Part shown: one piece after another, positions 53,893 to 62,464 of the stretch
Numbering within the stretch: position 1 is the stretch's first letter
How the letters are laid out: every line of letters starts with the position of its first letter
NCBI RefSeq assembly: GCF_023016805.1
Contig: NZ_JALKCH010000016.1
Span: 1 to 64,000 of the forward strand
DNA length: 64,000 nucleotides
Direction: 5' to 3'
Source of the DNA: Ancylobacter crimeensis
Lineage (GTDB): Bacteria > Pseudomonadota > Alphaproteobacteria > Rhizobiales > Xanthobacteraceae
The notes under the pieces: generated by a model
What the model was told of the DNA's origin: nothing
Seen by the model: the letters and a program-made list of their open reading frames with translations, nothing else
Databases searched by the model: none
Program-made: the position numbers and the translations under genes

Positions 53893-54975
53893 ATGCATTT
53901 CGGTATCTTCAACCTCATGGGGCTGCGCGACAATCCCGGCGGTACCGCCGGAGTGATCGAGAACACCCGCACCCTGGTGAAACTCGCCGAGGATATCGGC
54001 TTCGAGATCGCCTGGTTCGCCGAGCACCACTTCACCAACTATTCGGTGTGCATCTCGCCGCTGATGATGGCCGCCCACATGGCGGGCCAGACCAGCCGCA
54101 TCAAGCTCGGCGCCGGCGTGGTGGTGCTGCCGCTCTATCATCCGCTGCGGGTGGCGCAGGAGATCGGCTTCCTCGACCAGATGAGCGGCGGGCGCGCCGT
54201 GCTCGGGGTGGGCACCGGCTACCAGGCCTATGAGTTCGAGCGCTACGGCGCCGAGGTGGCGAAGAAGACCGAGATCTTCATGGAATACTGGCAGGTGGTG
54301 GAGCAGGCCCTGACCGAGGGCCGGGCGAAGCTGGACGGCCAGTTCATCACCGTGCCGGAGACGGTGTTCACCGTGCGCCCGGTGCAGAAGCCGCTGCCGC
54401 AGATCTACTGCACCTCGCCCCACCCGCCGATCATGAAGGCGATCGCGAAGTTCGGCGGCATCCCCTTCATCACCGCCGGCTGGAAGGGCACCGAGGCGCT
54501 GTTCGGCATCGCCGAGCAGGTGCGCGGGGCCTGGGTGAAGGCCGGCAATGACGGCCCCTCCATGCCGGTCGCACTGCAGCAATACATCCACGTCACCGAC
54601 AGCGCGTCGGAGGCGATGGAGGCGGCCGAGCGCGCCCGCTATGTGGGGCGCATGGTGCACGGCCTGCGCAGCAACGTGCTGACGCTGGACGGCTCCTTCG
54701 TCGTGGCCGCCCCGATCCCGGACGAGCCGCCGCTCGAGACCTTCCGCGACAACCTGCTGATCGGCGATCCCCATCTCGTCGCCGAGAAGCTGGTGCGCGA
54801 GATCCGCACCCTCAACCCGCAGCACTACAACTGTTTCTTCCAGTTCGGCGACATGCCGGTGGAGCGCGCCCGCCGCTCGCTGGAGCGCTTCGGCGCCGAG
54901 GTGCTCCCGCTGGTCGAGCGCGAGGTCGGCCCGCTTTCGGCCATCGGTACACCGGTTCCCGCCGCCGCCGAATGA
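53893..54975 (+). CDS. Luciferase-like flavin-dependent monooxygenase 2
   Basis: A 360-residue LLM monooxygenase, paralogue of monooxygenase 1: FGIFNLMGLRDNPGG, WFAEHHFTNYSVC and GVGTGYQAYEFERYG align position by position. The pair could be two subunits, as in LuxA/LuxB, or two enzymes acting in succession. Family members such as RutA and pyridine monooxygenases open N-heterocycles, which suits this neighbourhood. The ribosome site before the ATG is weak (CGGA). Confidence 0.88.
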   Translation: MHFGIFNLMGLRDNPGGTAGVIENTRTLVKLAEDIGFEIAWFAEHHFTNYSVCISPLMMAAHMAGQTSRIKLGAGVVVLPLYHPLRVAQEIGFLDQMSGGRAVLGVGTGYQAYEFERYGAEVAKKTEIFMEYWQVVEQALTEGRAKLDGQFITVPETVFTVRPVQKPLPQIYCTSPHPPIMKAIAKFGGIPFITAGWKGTEALFGIAEQVRGAWVKAGNDGPSMPVALQQYIHVTDSASEAMEAAERARYVGRMVHGLRSNVLTLDGSFVVAAPIPDEPPLETFRDNLLIGDPHLVAEKLVREIRTLNPQHYNCFFQFGDMPVERARRSLERFGAEVLPLVEREVGPLSAIGTPVPAAAE

Positions 54976-54991
54976 AGCGACCCGCGCAGAG

Positions 54992-55025
54992 GGGCGGCGC
55001 CGGGAACCCCCGTCCGGCGCCGCCC
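54992..55025. repeat. 12-bp perfect hairpin between monooxygenase 2 and the LIV importer
   Basis: GGGCGGCGCCGG (54992-55003) and CCGGCGCCGCCC (55014-55025) form a perfect stem with a 10-nt loop and no T tract. A second hairpin, GCGGCC-N6-GGCCGC (55077-55094), lies just before the ribosome site of the binding-protein gene. Confidence 0.5.
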
Positions 55026-55120
55026 GCCCGTCACATCCGCCGTGCCTGAAGTCTTCCGCCTTCCTGACTGAACGACGCGGCCGCCAAAGGCCGCGCGCCA
55101 ACCAACCAGAGGACGACACG

Positions 55121-56356
55121 ATGAAGACGAAACTCCTGTACGCCGCGAGCCTCGCCGCGCTGCTGATGGCGGCGCCCGGCGCGCGCGCCGAGACGGTGGG
55201 CCCGGTCACCGATGCCCTGGGCGTGGTGAAGATCGGCAAGGGGCAGCCGGTGGTGATCGGCGGTTATTCCTCCCAGTCGGGCGGCGACACCAATCAGGGC
55301 ATCGACGAGCTGCGCGGCTCGGAAATCGCGATCAGGGATTTCGGCGGCGCCGTGCTGGGCCATCCGGTGAAGCTTGCCGGCGAAGACGCGCAGTGCACCG
55401 CCGAGGGCGGCCAGACCGCCGCCACCAAGCTCGCCGGCAACAAGCAGGTCGTCGTGGTGCTGGGCCCGAGCTGCTCGTCCGGCGCGCGCGCCGGCGCTCC
55501 GATCCTGTGGCGTGCCGGCATCTCCAGCGTGGCCATCGGCGCGACCGCTCCCGCACTCACCGCGCCGGACCGGCCGGATGGCTTCAAGGGCTTCCTGCGC
55601 GTGGTGCCGAACGACCTGAAGAGCGCCGCCTTCACCGTGAAATACGCGGTGGAGAAGCTCGGCGTGAAGAACGTCGCCACCATCCATGACGGCAGCCCCT
55701 ATACCGAGCAACTGGTGCGCGCCTTCGAGAAGGACTTCACCGCGAAGGGCGGCACCATCGTCGCGAGCGAGGCGATCTCGCCCACCGACACCGATCTGCG
55801 CCCGGTGCTGACGCGCATCGCCGCCAAGAAGCCGGAGATCATCTTCACCCCGGTCTTCACCTCCTCGGTCGGCTTCCTGCTCCGCCAGAAGGACGAGGTC
55901 TCCGGCCTCGCCGACACCAAGGTCATCGGCGGCGAGGGCGTGTTCAGCGCCAATGTCATCGAGGCGGCGGGGCCGAAAGTGGTCGGTTTCCGCATCGTGG
56001 CGCCCTCGACCGACCTGTTCTCGGACAAGTTCCCGGCCTTCGTGAAGGCCTTCACCGAGGAATATGGCGAGGCGCCGATCGGCGGCTTCTCGGCCTATGG
56101 TCACGACGCCGCGACGCTTGCGCTCACCGCCATCAAGGCGGTCGGCAAGAGCGACGACGAAGGCAACCTCTATATCGGCCGGCAGGCGCTGCACGAGGCG
56201 CTGATGGCGACCAAGGACCTGCCGGGCCTGACCGGCGCGCTGACCTGCGATGCGAACGGGGATTGCGGCGCGGCGACCTATGCGATCTGGGAGTTCAACA
56301 GCGACGACCAGTCGAGCTTCGCCCCCGGCACCAACCCCAAGCGCATCTTCCCGTGA
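55121..56356 (+). CDS. LIV-type ABC transporter substrate-binding protein
   Basis: A 411-residue periplasmic binding protein (peripla_BP_6, LivJ-like) with signal peptide 1-23 (cut after ARA). The fold markers ELRGSEIAIRDFGG, LGPSCSSGARA and FSAYGHDAATLAL are present, and a cysteine pair near the C-terminus (LTCDANGDCG) could form a disulfide. It resembles binding proteins for branched-chain amino acids or aromatic acids; the ligand is unknown. First gene of a five-gene importer. Confidence 0.9.
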   Translation: MKTKLLYAASLAALLMAAPGARAETVGPVTDALGVVKIGKGQPVVIGGYSSQSGGDTNQGIDELRGSEIAIRDFGGAVLGHPVKLAGEDAQCTAEGGQTAATKLAGNKQVVVVLGPSCSSGARAGAPILWRAGISSVAIGATAPALTAPDRPDGFKGFLRVVPNDLKSAAFTVKYAVEKLGVKNVATIHDGSPYTEQLVRAFEKDFTAKGGTIVASEAISPTDTDLRPVLTRIAAKKPEIIFTPVFTSSVGFLLRQKDEVSGLADTKVIGGEGVFSANVIEAAGPKVVGFRIVAPSTDLFSDKFPAFVKAFTEEYGEAPIGGFSAYGHDAATLALTAIKAVGKSDDEGNLYIGRQALHEALMATKDLPGLTGALTCDANGDCGAATYAIWEFNSDDQSSFAPGTNPKRIFP

Positions 56357-57450
56357 GCGAGACCGCGCGCTCCGCGACGGAGCCCGGCGTGTTTGCGGAA
56401 TGGCTGCGGCGGTCGACCTGGGTCGACTTCATCCTGCTCGCCATCCGCATCGGCGTCGCGGCGCTCGTCCTGGTGGGTCTTGCCGGCGGCCTTGCCGCCG
56501 GCACCTACTCCGCCGCCGACTTCGTGTCCTTCACGATGTTCGGCCTCACCATCGGCAGCATCTATGCGCTCATCGCGCTCGGCTACACCATGGTCTACGG
56601 CATCCTGCGCATGATCAACTTCGCCCATGGCGACGTGATGATGGTGGGGTCCTTCGCCGGGCTGTTCGCGGCCGGCGGGCTCAACGATGCCGGCGTGCTC
56701 GGGGCCTTCCCGCTGCTGGCGCTGCCGCTGGTGCTGGCGGCGGGCATGGCGGCGGGGGCGCTGGTCTCCATCGCCATCGAGCGGATCGCGTACCGGCCCT
56801 TCCTGCATGTACGTTCGCTGGCGCCGCTGATCTGCGCCATCGGCATGTCGTTCATCCTGCAATATGCGGCGCGCGGCCTGTTCGGCACGCGCAACCGGGC
56901 CTATCCGGGCTTCGGCTGGATGGAGGGCACGGTCTCCTTCGCCGGGCTCACCATCCCGATCCCGCAGGTGGTCGCCTTCGTCGCGGCGCTCATCGTGCTG
57001 GCCGGGCTGCTCGCGGTGGTGCGACTCACCCGGCTCGGCAAGGCGATGCGCGCGGTGGCGGAGGATCGCGACGCGGCGGCCCTCGTCGGCATCGACGTCA
57101 CCGCCGTCATCGTCGCCACATTTGCGATCGGCGGAGCGATGGCCGGGGTCGCCGGGGTGCTCTACGCCCTCGTCTTCAAGCAGATCACCGTCTTCATGGG
57201 GTTCTTCCTCGGGGTGAAGGGCTTCGCCGCGGCGATCCTCGGCGGCATCGGCAATCTGGGCGGCGCGCTGCTCGGCGGGCTGGTTCTGGGGCTCGCCGAG
57301 GCGCTCGGCCCGGCGCTGATCCTGGAAGGCTACCACCTGCCGGCGCCCTACCAGCTCAAGGACGTGATCGGCTACGGCATGCTGGTGATGATCCTGATCT
57401 TCCGTCCGCAGGGCCTGCTCGGCGAGCGGCTTGCCGCCAAGCGCGCATAA
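56353..57450 (+). CDS. LIV-type ABC transporter permease (LivH-like)
   Basis: A 365-residue inner-membrane permease. GTG start at 56353 overlapping the binding-protein stop by four bases. After an approximately 60-residue N-terminal segment with one extra helix, the LivH core begins (IYALIALGYTMVYGILRMINFAHGD in pieces), with the coupling helix around AMRAVAEDRDAAALVGID and the closing LIFRPQGLLGER. Confidence 0.9.
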   Translation: MSETARSATEPGVFAEWLRRSTWVDFILLAIRIGVAALVLVGLAGGLAAGTYSAADFVSFTMFGLTIGSIYALIALGYTMVYGILRMINFAHGDVMMVGSFAGLFAAGGLNDAGVLGAFPLLALPLVLAAGMAAGALVSIAIERIAYRPFLHVRSLAPLICAIGMSFILQYAARGLFGTRNRAYPGFGWMEGTVSFAGLTIPIPQVVAFVAALIVLAGLLAVVRLTRLGKAMRAVAEDRDAAALVGIDVTAVIVATFAIGGAMAGVAGVLYALVFKQITVFMGFFLGVKGFAAAILGGIGNLGGALLGGLVLGLAEALGPALILEGYHLPAPYQLKDVIGYGMLVMILIFRPQGLLGERLAAKRA

Positions 57451-57462
57451 GGGGAGGAAGCG

Positions 57463-59130
57463 ATGTCGTTCAACACCGTCACGTCCTCCTTCAAGGTCAC
57501 CCGCCGCCGCCGTTCCCCGCTCATGGAAGCGGTGCGGCTGGGCCTGATCGCGGGAGCGGCCCTCGTCGCCTTCGCATTGATCGGGGCCTATTCCGCGATG
57601 GACAAGCGCGCGGTCATCGAGGGCACGGTCACGCTCTCGCAGCTCGCGAGCCTGCTCATCGTCTTCGCCGCCGGCCATGTGGCGGCACGCGATGCCCGCT
57701 CCGGCACGAGCGCGGCGCTTCTCAACGCCGTCGTCGCCGGGCTGGTCGCCGGGGCCTGCCTGTCGGTTCTGGTGTGGCTCATCATGGCCGTCAACCTGCG
57801 CACGACGCTGGTGGCGGCGAGCCCTGCGCTGGCGAAGGCGCTCAGCCTCGGCGCGCGCATCGCCTCCCTTGAGGCGCTGGCGCAACTGCCGTTAATCGGG
57901 GCGGCTTCCGCTCTCGTCGGCGCGCTGGTCGGCCGGCTGCCGGCGGGGGCGGGCAAGGCGGCGCTCACCGGGCTTGCCGCCGTCATTACCGCGGGGCTGT
58001 TCCGCGACGTCTTCGCCAGCATGCTGGAACGCCTGCCGGACCTCACCGGGCCGGACCATGAGGTGTTCGGCTCCGCCGGCCTCAATCCCGGCGCGGCGGT
58101 GGCGCTGTTCTTCCTCGCCGCGGCCTTCGCGCTGGTGCGCGACCGGCTCGCGCTGAAGCGGGGCGGCGTGCCGCGCTCGGGCCTGTCGCGGCCCGGCCTC
58201 GTGCTGCTGATCGCCGGCGTGGTGCTGCTGCCGCTGGTGACGAATGATTTCGTCGCGCAGGTCGCGATGCTGGTCGCGCTCTACATGCTGATGGGCATGG
58301 GGCTGAACATCGAACTCGGTCTTGCCGGCCTCGTCGATCTCGGCTTCGTCGCCTTCTTCGCGGTGGGGGCCTATACGGTGGCGCTGCTGTGCTCCTCCGG
58401 CCCGCTCGCCATCGCCGACGTGTCGTTCTGGGTGGCGCTGCCGGTCGCCATCGTGCTTGCCGCGGTGGCGGGCATGATCTTCGGCCTGCCGGTGCTTCGG
58501 GTGCGCGGCGACTATCTTGCCATGGCGACGCTTGGCCTCGGCGAAATCATCCGCGTGCTGGTGCTCTCGGACGCGCTGTCGCCCTATCTCGGCGGCTCGC
58601 AGGGCATCATCGAGATCGACCATCCCCGCCTGTTCGGCTGGGAGCTGAAATCGCCGGTCGCGCTCTATTATCTGGCGCTGGTGCTGGCCGGGGTGGTCGC
58701 CTTCGTCTCGCTGCGGCTGCAGAATGCGAAGATCGGCCGGGCCTGGCTCGCCATGCGCGAGGACGAGGACGTGGCGCAGGCGCTGGGCATTGATCCCGTT
58801 GCCTCGAAGCTGCTGGCCTACACCATCGGCGCCGCCTTTGCCGGCGCGGCGGGAGCGGTGTTCGCGGCGCTGATCGGCTCGGTCTACCCGCATTCGTTCC
58901 AGCTTCTGGTCTCGATCAACGTGCTCGCCATCCTCGTCATCGGCGGGCTGGGCTCGCTGCCGGGGGTGCTGGTCGGCGCCATCGTGCTGATCGGCCTGCC
59001 GGAGCTGCTGCGCGAGTTCGGGGAGTTCCGCTATTTGTTCTACGGCATCGCGCTGGTCGCCATGATGCATGTCCGCGCCGAGGGCCTGTGGCCGGCGGCC
59101 TATGCGAAGGAGGGCGTCCATGCATCGTGA
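57463..59130 (+). CDS. LIV-type ABC transporter permease (LivM-like) with a long N-terminal extension
   Basis: A 555-residue permease. The LivM core occupies about residues 242-545 (GLNIELGLAGLVDLGFVAF, RVRGDYLAMATLGLGEI, AWLAMREDEDVAQALGID). The first 240 residues add several hydrophobic segments and a charged cytoplasmic start; this is roughly 150-200 residues longer than most LivM. The role of the extension is unknown. The stop overlaps the livG start by 11 bases. Confidence 0.88.
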   Translation: MSFNTVTSSFKVTRRRRSPLMEAVRLGLIAGAALVAFALIGAYSAMDKRAVIEGTVTLSQLASLLIVFAAGHVAARDARSGTSAALLNAVVAGLVAGACLSVLVWLIMAVNLRTTLVAASPALAKALSLGARIASLEALAQLPLIGAASALVGALVGRLPAGAGKAALTGLAAVITAGLFRDVFASMLERLPDLTGPDHEVFGSAGLNPGAAVALFFLAAAFALVRDRLALKRGGVPRSGLSRPGLVLLIAGVVLLPLVTNDFVAQVAMLVALYMLMGMGLNIELGLAGLVDLGFVAFFAVGAYTVALLCSSGPLAIADVSFWVALPVAIVLAAVAGMIFGLPVLRVRGDYLAMATLGLGEIIRVLVLSDALSPYLGGSQGIIEIDHPRLFGWELKSPVALYYLALVLAGVVAFVSLRLQNAKIGRAWLAMREDEDVAQALGIDPVASKLLAYTIGAAFAGAAGAVFAALIGSVYPHSFQLLVSINVLAILVIGGLGSLPGVLVGAIVLIGLPELLREFGEFRYLFYGIALVAMMHVRAEGLWPAAYAKEGVHAS

Positions 59131-59980
59131 GAGAAAGGACGCGCCGCTGCTCCAGGTGCGGGGGCTGCGCAAGGCCTTCGGCGGCGTCGTCGCCATCCAG
59201 AATGTCGATCTCGATGTCGCCGCCGGCTCGGTCCATGCCATCATCGGCCCGAACGGGGCGGGCAAGACCACCGCTTTCAACTGCATCACCGCCTTCGTGA
59301 AGCCGACCGGCGGGCGCATCATGCTCGCCGGCGAGCGGATCGACGGGTTGCCGGCCCATGTGGTCGCCCGCCACGGCATCGCCCGCACCTATCAGAACGT
59401 CCGCCTGTTCCCGAACATGACGGGCATCGAGAACGTGCTGGTCGGTCAGCACCGGCGGCTGCGCGCCACCTTCTGGGAGGCGATCCTCGGCACCGGGCGG
59501 TTCCGGCGGGAGGAGAAGGAGGCCCGCGAGCGGGCGCTGCATTATCTCGACTTCGTCGGCATTCCGCACCGGGCCCAGCACCTCGCCCGCAACATGCCCT
59601 ATGGCGACCAGCGCCGGCTGGAGATCGCGCGCGCCCTCGTCGGCGACCCGCGCATGCTGATGCTGGACGAGCCCGCCGCCGGCATGAACCCGACCGAAGG
59701 CCGCCTGCTGGTGGAGCTGATCGAGCGGGTGCGCGGCGAACTCGGCGTCACCGTGGTGCTGATCGAGCATCACATGCGCGTCGTCATGGCGGTGGCCGAG
59801 CGCATCACCGTGTTCGACCGCGGCGCCATCCTCACCGAAGGCACGCCGGGCGAGATCCAGGCCGATGAGCGCGTCATCGCCGCCTATCTCGGCCGGCGCT
59901 CCGGGCAGACCGGCCCCGCGCCGGAGCCGATCCATGCCGTGCCCGCGGCAATCCCCACGCTGGAGGCGCGACTGGCATGA
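59120..59980 (+). CDS. LIV-type ABC transporter ATP-binding protein (LivG-like)
   Basis: A 286-residue ATPase: Walker A GPNGAGKTT, LivG-type ARTYQNVRLFPNMTGIENVLVG in pieces, a signature region MPYGDQRRLEIARAL (LSYG-type) and Walker B MLMLDEPAAGMNPTE. AAGGAGG lies six bases before the ATG at 59120. A 45-residue C-terminal tail follows the usual ending. The stop overlaps livF by ATGA. Confidence 0.92.
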   Translation: MHRERKDAPLLQVRGLRKAFGGVVAIQNVDLDVAAGSVHAIIGPNGAGKTTAFNCITAFVKPTGGRIMLAGERIDGLPAHVVARHGIARTYQNVRLFPNMTGIENVLVGQHRRLRATFWEAILGTGRFRREEKEARERALHYLDFVGIPHRAQHLARNMPYGDQRRLEIARALVGDPRMLMLDEPAAGMNPTEGRLLVELIERVRGELGVTVVLIEHHMRVVMAVAERITVFDRGAILTEGTPGEIQADERVIAAYLGRRSGQTGPAPEPIHAVPAAIPTLEARLA

Positions 59981-60975
59981 GCAAGGCTCTGGAAGTCTCC
60001 GGCCTCACCGTCGTCTATGGCCAGATCGCGGCGGTGCGCGAGGTGAGCTTCACGGTGGAGGCCGGAGAGATCGCCACCATCATCGGCGCCAATGGTGCGG
60101 GAAAGACCACCATTCTCAACGCGCTGTGCGGGCTGCGCGACGTGCGGGCGGGAACGGTCACGCTCGGCGGGGACGACATCACCCACCTGCCGCCCCATGA
60201 ACGGGTGCGGCACGGGCTCTCGCAGGTGCCGGAAGGCCGGCGGCTGTTCGGGCGCATGAGCGTCGCCGAGAATCTGGAGATCGGCGCCTATGCCCGCAGC
60301 GATCACGCCGCCTTCCGCGCCGACCTCGACCATGTGCTGGAACTGTTCCCGCGTCTGAAGGAGCGCTACCGCCAGCTCGCCGGTACGCTGTCGGGCGGCG
60401 AGCAGCAAATGGTGGCGATGGGCCGGGCGATGATGGCGCGTCCCCGCATGCTGCTGCTCGACGAGCCGACCATGGGCCTCGCCCCGCAGATCGTCGACCT
60501 CGTGCTCGACGCGGTACGGCGGGTGAACCGCGAGGGCGTCACCGTGCTCCTCGTCGAGCAGAACGCCTATGGCGCGCTGGAGATCGCCGACCGCGCCTTC
60601 GTGCTGGAGAGCGGCGAGATCACGCTCTCCGGCCACGGGCTCGACCTCATCAACCATGAGCGCGTGCGCGCGCCTATCTGGGACATGACGCATGACCATC
60701 GCGGCCCTGGACCTGACCCCGTCGCCCCATCCCCCGCAGACCCATCCCCCGCTCGTGGAGCCGGACGCCTTTCGCGCGGCGATGCGCGAACTGGCCGCCG
60801 GGGTCACCGTCATCACCGCGCTCGGGCCGCAGGGGCCGCGCGGGCTGACCGCGACCGCGGTGTGCTCGGTCTCGGCCGATCCGCCGACGCTGCTGGTCTG
60901 CGTCAACCGCGCGACCGAAGGCCACGCCGCCATCGTCGCGTCGAGGGCGTTCTGCGTGAACGTGACCGCCCATGA
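59977..60975 (+). CDS. LIV-type ABC transporter ATP-binding protein (LivF-like), 3' end apparently frameshifted
   Basis: Residues 1-232 are a normal LivF: GANGAGKTT, QVPEGRRLFGRMSVAENL, LSGGEQQMVAMGRAM, LLLDEPTMGLAP. As read, the frame then continues about 95 residues through the next gene with composition typical of a shadow frame. Adding one base within 60668-60674 restores the family ending RVRAAYLGH and a TGA at 60693-60695 that overlaps the flavin reductase ATG by four bases, giving 239 residues. This points to a one-base deletion or sequence error; the ATPase core is unaffected. Confidence 0.88.
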   Translation: MSKALEVSGLTVVYGQIAAVREVSFTVEAGEIATIIGANGAGKTTILNALCGLRDVRAGTVTLGGDDITHLPPHERVRHGLSQVPEGRRLFGRMSVAENLEIGAYARSDHAAFRADLDHVLELFPRLKERYRQLAGTLSGGEQQMVAMGRAMMARPRMLLLDEPTMGLAPQIVDLVLDAVRRVNREGVTVLLVEQNAYGALEIADRAFVLESGEITLSGHGLDLINHERVRAPIWDMTHDHRGPGPDPVAPSPADPSPARGAGRLSRGDARTGRRGHRHHRARAAGAARADRDRGVLGLGRSADAAGLRQPRDRRPRRHRRVEGVLRERDRP

Positions 60976-61237
60976 GCACCGCCCGCTCGCCGAGCATTTC
61001 GCCGGCCGCGGGGGCTTGCGCGGTGCGGAGCGCTTCGCCCATGGCGCCTGGCGCCGCCTCGTCACCGGCGCGCCGGTGCTGGAGGACGCCATCGCCGCCT
61101 TCGACTGCCGGGTGATGGAGACGATGGAATGGGGCACCCATACCGTGTTCATCGGCGCCGTGGCCGCCACCCACGCCGCTGACCCCGCGCGTCCGGCGCT
61201 GGTCTATCGCGCCGGCGCCTTCCACGCGGCCGGCTGA
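60692..61237 (+). CDS. Flavin reductase family protein
   Basis: A 181-residue HpaC/RutF-like reductase (split-barrel FMN-binding): MRELAAGVTVITALG, GLTATAVCSVSADPPTLLVCVN and RAFCVNVTAHEH are the family blocks. It supplies reduced flavin to a separate monooxygenase. The only partners in the window are the two luciferase-like enzymes and the HpaB-type hydroxylase. It is in the importer operon and 14 bp upstream of SDR 2. Confidence 0.9.
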   Translation: MTIAALDLTPSPHPPQTHPPLVEPDAFRAAMRELAAGVTVITALGPQGPRGLTATAVCSVSADPPTLLVCVNRATEGHAAIVASRAFCVNVTAHEHRPLAEHFAGRGGLRGAERFAHGAWRRLVTGAPVLEDAIAAFDCRVMETMEWGTHTVFIGAVAATHAADPARPALVYRAGAFHAAG

Positions 61238-61251
61238 ACAGGGGCCGTGAC

Positions 61252-62007
61252 ATGACCGATCTGAACGGACAGGTGGCTCTCATCACCGGAGCGGGCGCCG
61301 GCATAGGCTGCGCCATGGTCGCCGCCTTCGTGGCGGCGGGGGCGCGGGTCTTCGCGGTGGACCGCTCGGGCGAGGCGCTGGAGGCGCTGCGTGCGGGGGT
61401 CGCCACGCCGGAGGCGCTCGACACGCTCGAGGCCGATGTCACCGACCCCGCCGCGATCGCCGCCATGCTGGCGGGCGCGCAGGCGCGGTTCGGGCCGGTG
61501 GATATCGTGTGCAACAATGCCGGCATCCTCGACCGCATGATGCCGCTGGACGAGACCGACGACGCGATGTGGGGGCGCGTGCTGGGGGTGAACCTCACCG
61601 CCCCGATGCGCCTCACCCGCGCCGCCCTGCCGGACATGCTGGCGCGCGGGCGCGGCGTGTTCGTGAACACCTGCTCGATCGCGAGCTTTCAGGGCGGGCG
61701 CGGCGGGGTGAGCTATACCGTTTCCAAGCACGGCCTGCTCGGCCTCACCCGCGCGGTGGCAGCGACCTATGGCGCGCGCGGCATTCGCTGCAACGCCATC
61801 GCGCCCGGCTCGGTGAAGACCGACCTTGCCGCCGGCGCGCCGCCCTCGGATGCCGGGTGGGAGCTGCGGAAGAAAGGGCTCGCCACCCGTCCGCCGCAGG
61901 CGGGCGGCGACGACATCGCCCCGGTCGCGCTGTTCCTCGCTTCGGAGGACGCGCGCTACCTCAACGGGGCGCTGATCGTCGCCGACGCGGGCTGGACGGT
62001 CTATTGA
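61252..62007 (+). CDS. SDR-family oxidoreductase 2
   Basis: A 251-residue classical SDR: GAGAGIGCAM, NNAGIL, catalytic Ser in NTCSIAS, YTVSKHG as the YxxxK pair, and VDRSG suggesting NAD. It is similar in length but not closely related to SDR 1. In an operon with a flavin reductase and VOC protein it likely oxidises an alcohol or aldehyde intermediate. Confidence 0.87.
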   Translation: MTDLNGQVALITGAGAGIGCAMVAAFVAAGARVFAVDRSGEALEALRAGVATPEALDTLEADVTDPAAIAAMLAGAQARFGPVDIVCNNAGILDRMMPLDETDDAMWGRVLGVNLTAPMRLTRAALPDMLARGRGVFVNTCSIASFQGGRGGVSYTVSKHGLLGLTRAVAATYGARGIRCNAIAPGSVKTDLAAGAPPSDAGWELRKKGLATRPPQAGGDDIAPVALFLASEDARYLNGALIVADAGWTVY

Positions 62008-62045
62008 CACGGTACCGTCGCGCGGGCGACGGGGAGGGTGCGTGC

Positions 62046-62405
62046 ATGCCGGTGAAGAAGCTGCAGAACGTCTATGTCGGCACGGCCGACATGGCCGCGA
62101 GCCGTCATTTCTATGAGGCGGTGCTGGGCCTCGTTCCCAGGTTCGCCGATGGCGAACGCTGGGTGCAATACGACGCGGGCGGCGCGAATTTCGCGGTCGG
62201 TTCAGTGGAGGAGTATCCCCACGGCGCAGCCGGTGCGGTGGCGGTGTTCGAGGTGCCGGACCTCGACGAACGCCGGGCCAGCCTCGCGCAAGCCGGCATG
62301 CGCATCGTCGGCAGCCGCGACATGGGCAGCCATGGCCGCACCCTTACCGTGGTCGACCCGGCCGGCAATTATCTGCAGCTCTTCGAGCGCGCGCCCGCAC
62401 GTTGA
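62046..62405 (+). CDS. VOC-family (glyoxalase/dioxygenase fold) protein
   Basis: A 119-residue vicinal-oxygen-chelate protein: KLQNVYVGTADMAASRHFYE at the start and LTVVDPAGNYLQLFE at the end, one VOC module. The usual first metal histidine position is not obvious (NVYVG) though the C-terminal glutamate is there, so a metal enzyme role is uncertain. GGGGAGGG lies seven bases before the ATG. Last gene of the importer-reductase operon. Confidence 0.84.
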   Translation: MPVKKLQNVYVGTADMAASRHFYEAVLGLVPRFADGERWVQYDAGGANFAVGSVEEYPHGAAGAVAVFEVPDLDERRASLAQAGMRIVGSRDMGSHGRTLTVVDPAGNYLQLFERAPAR

Positions 62406-62464
62406 GGCTTGGCCGGTCGCATTTTCTTCGCGCGAACCGGTCTCCACTTCGCTCCGAAAATGCC

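Noticed and set aside
60700..60975. The C-terminal extension of livF as a real extra domain
   Set aside because: It is Arg/Pro/Ala-rich, coincides with the flavin reductase gene in another frame, and disappears with a single-base correction that restores the family ending.
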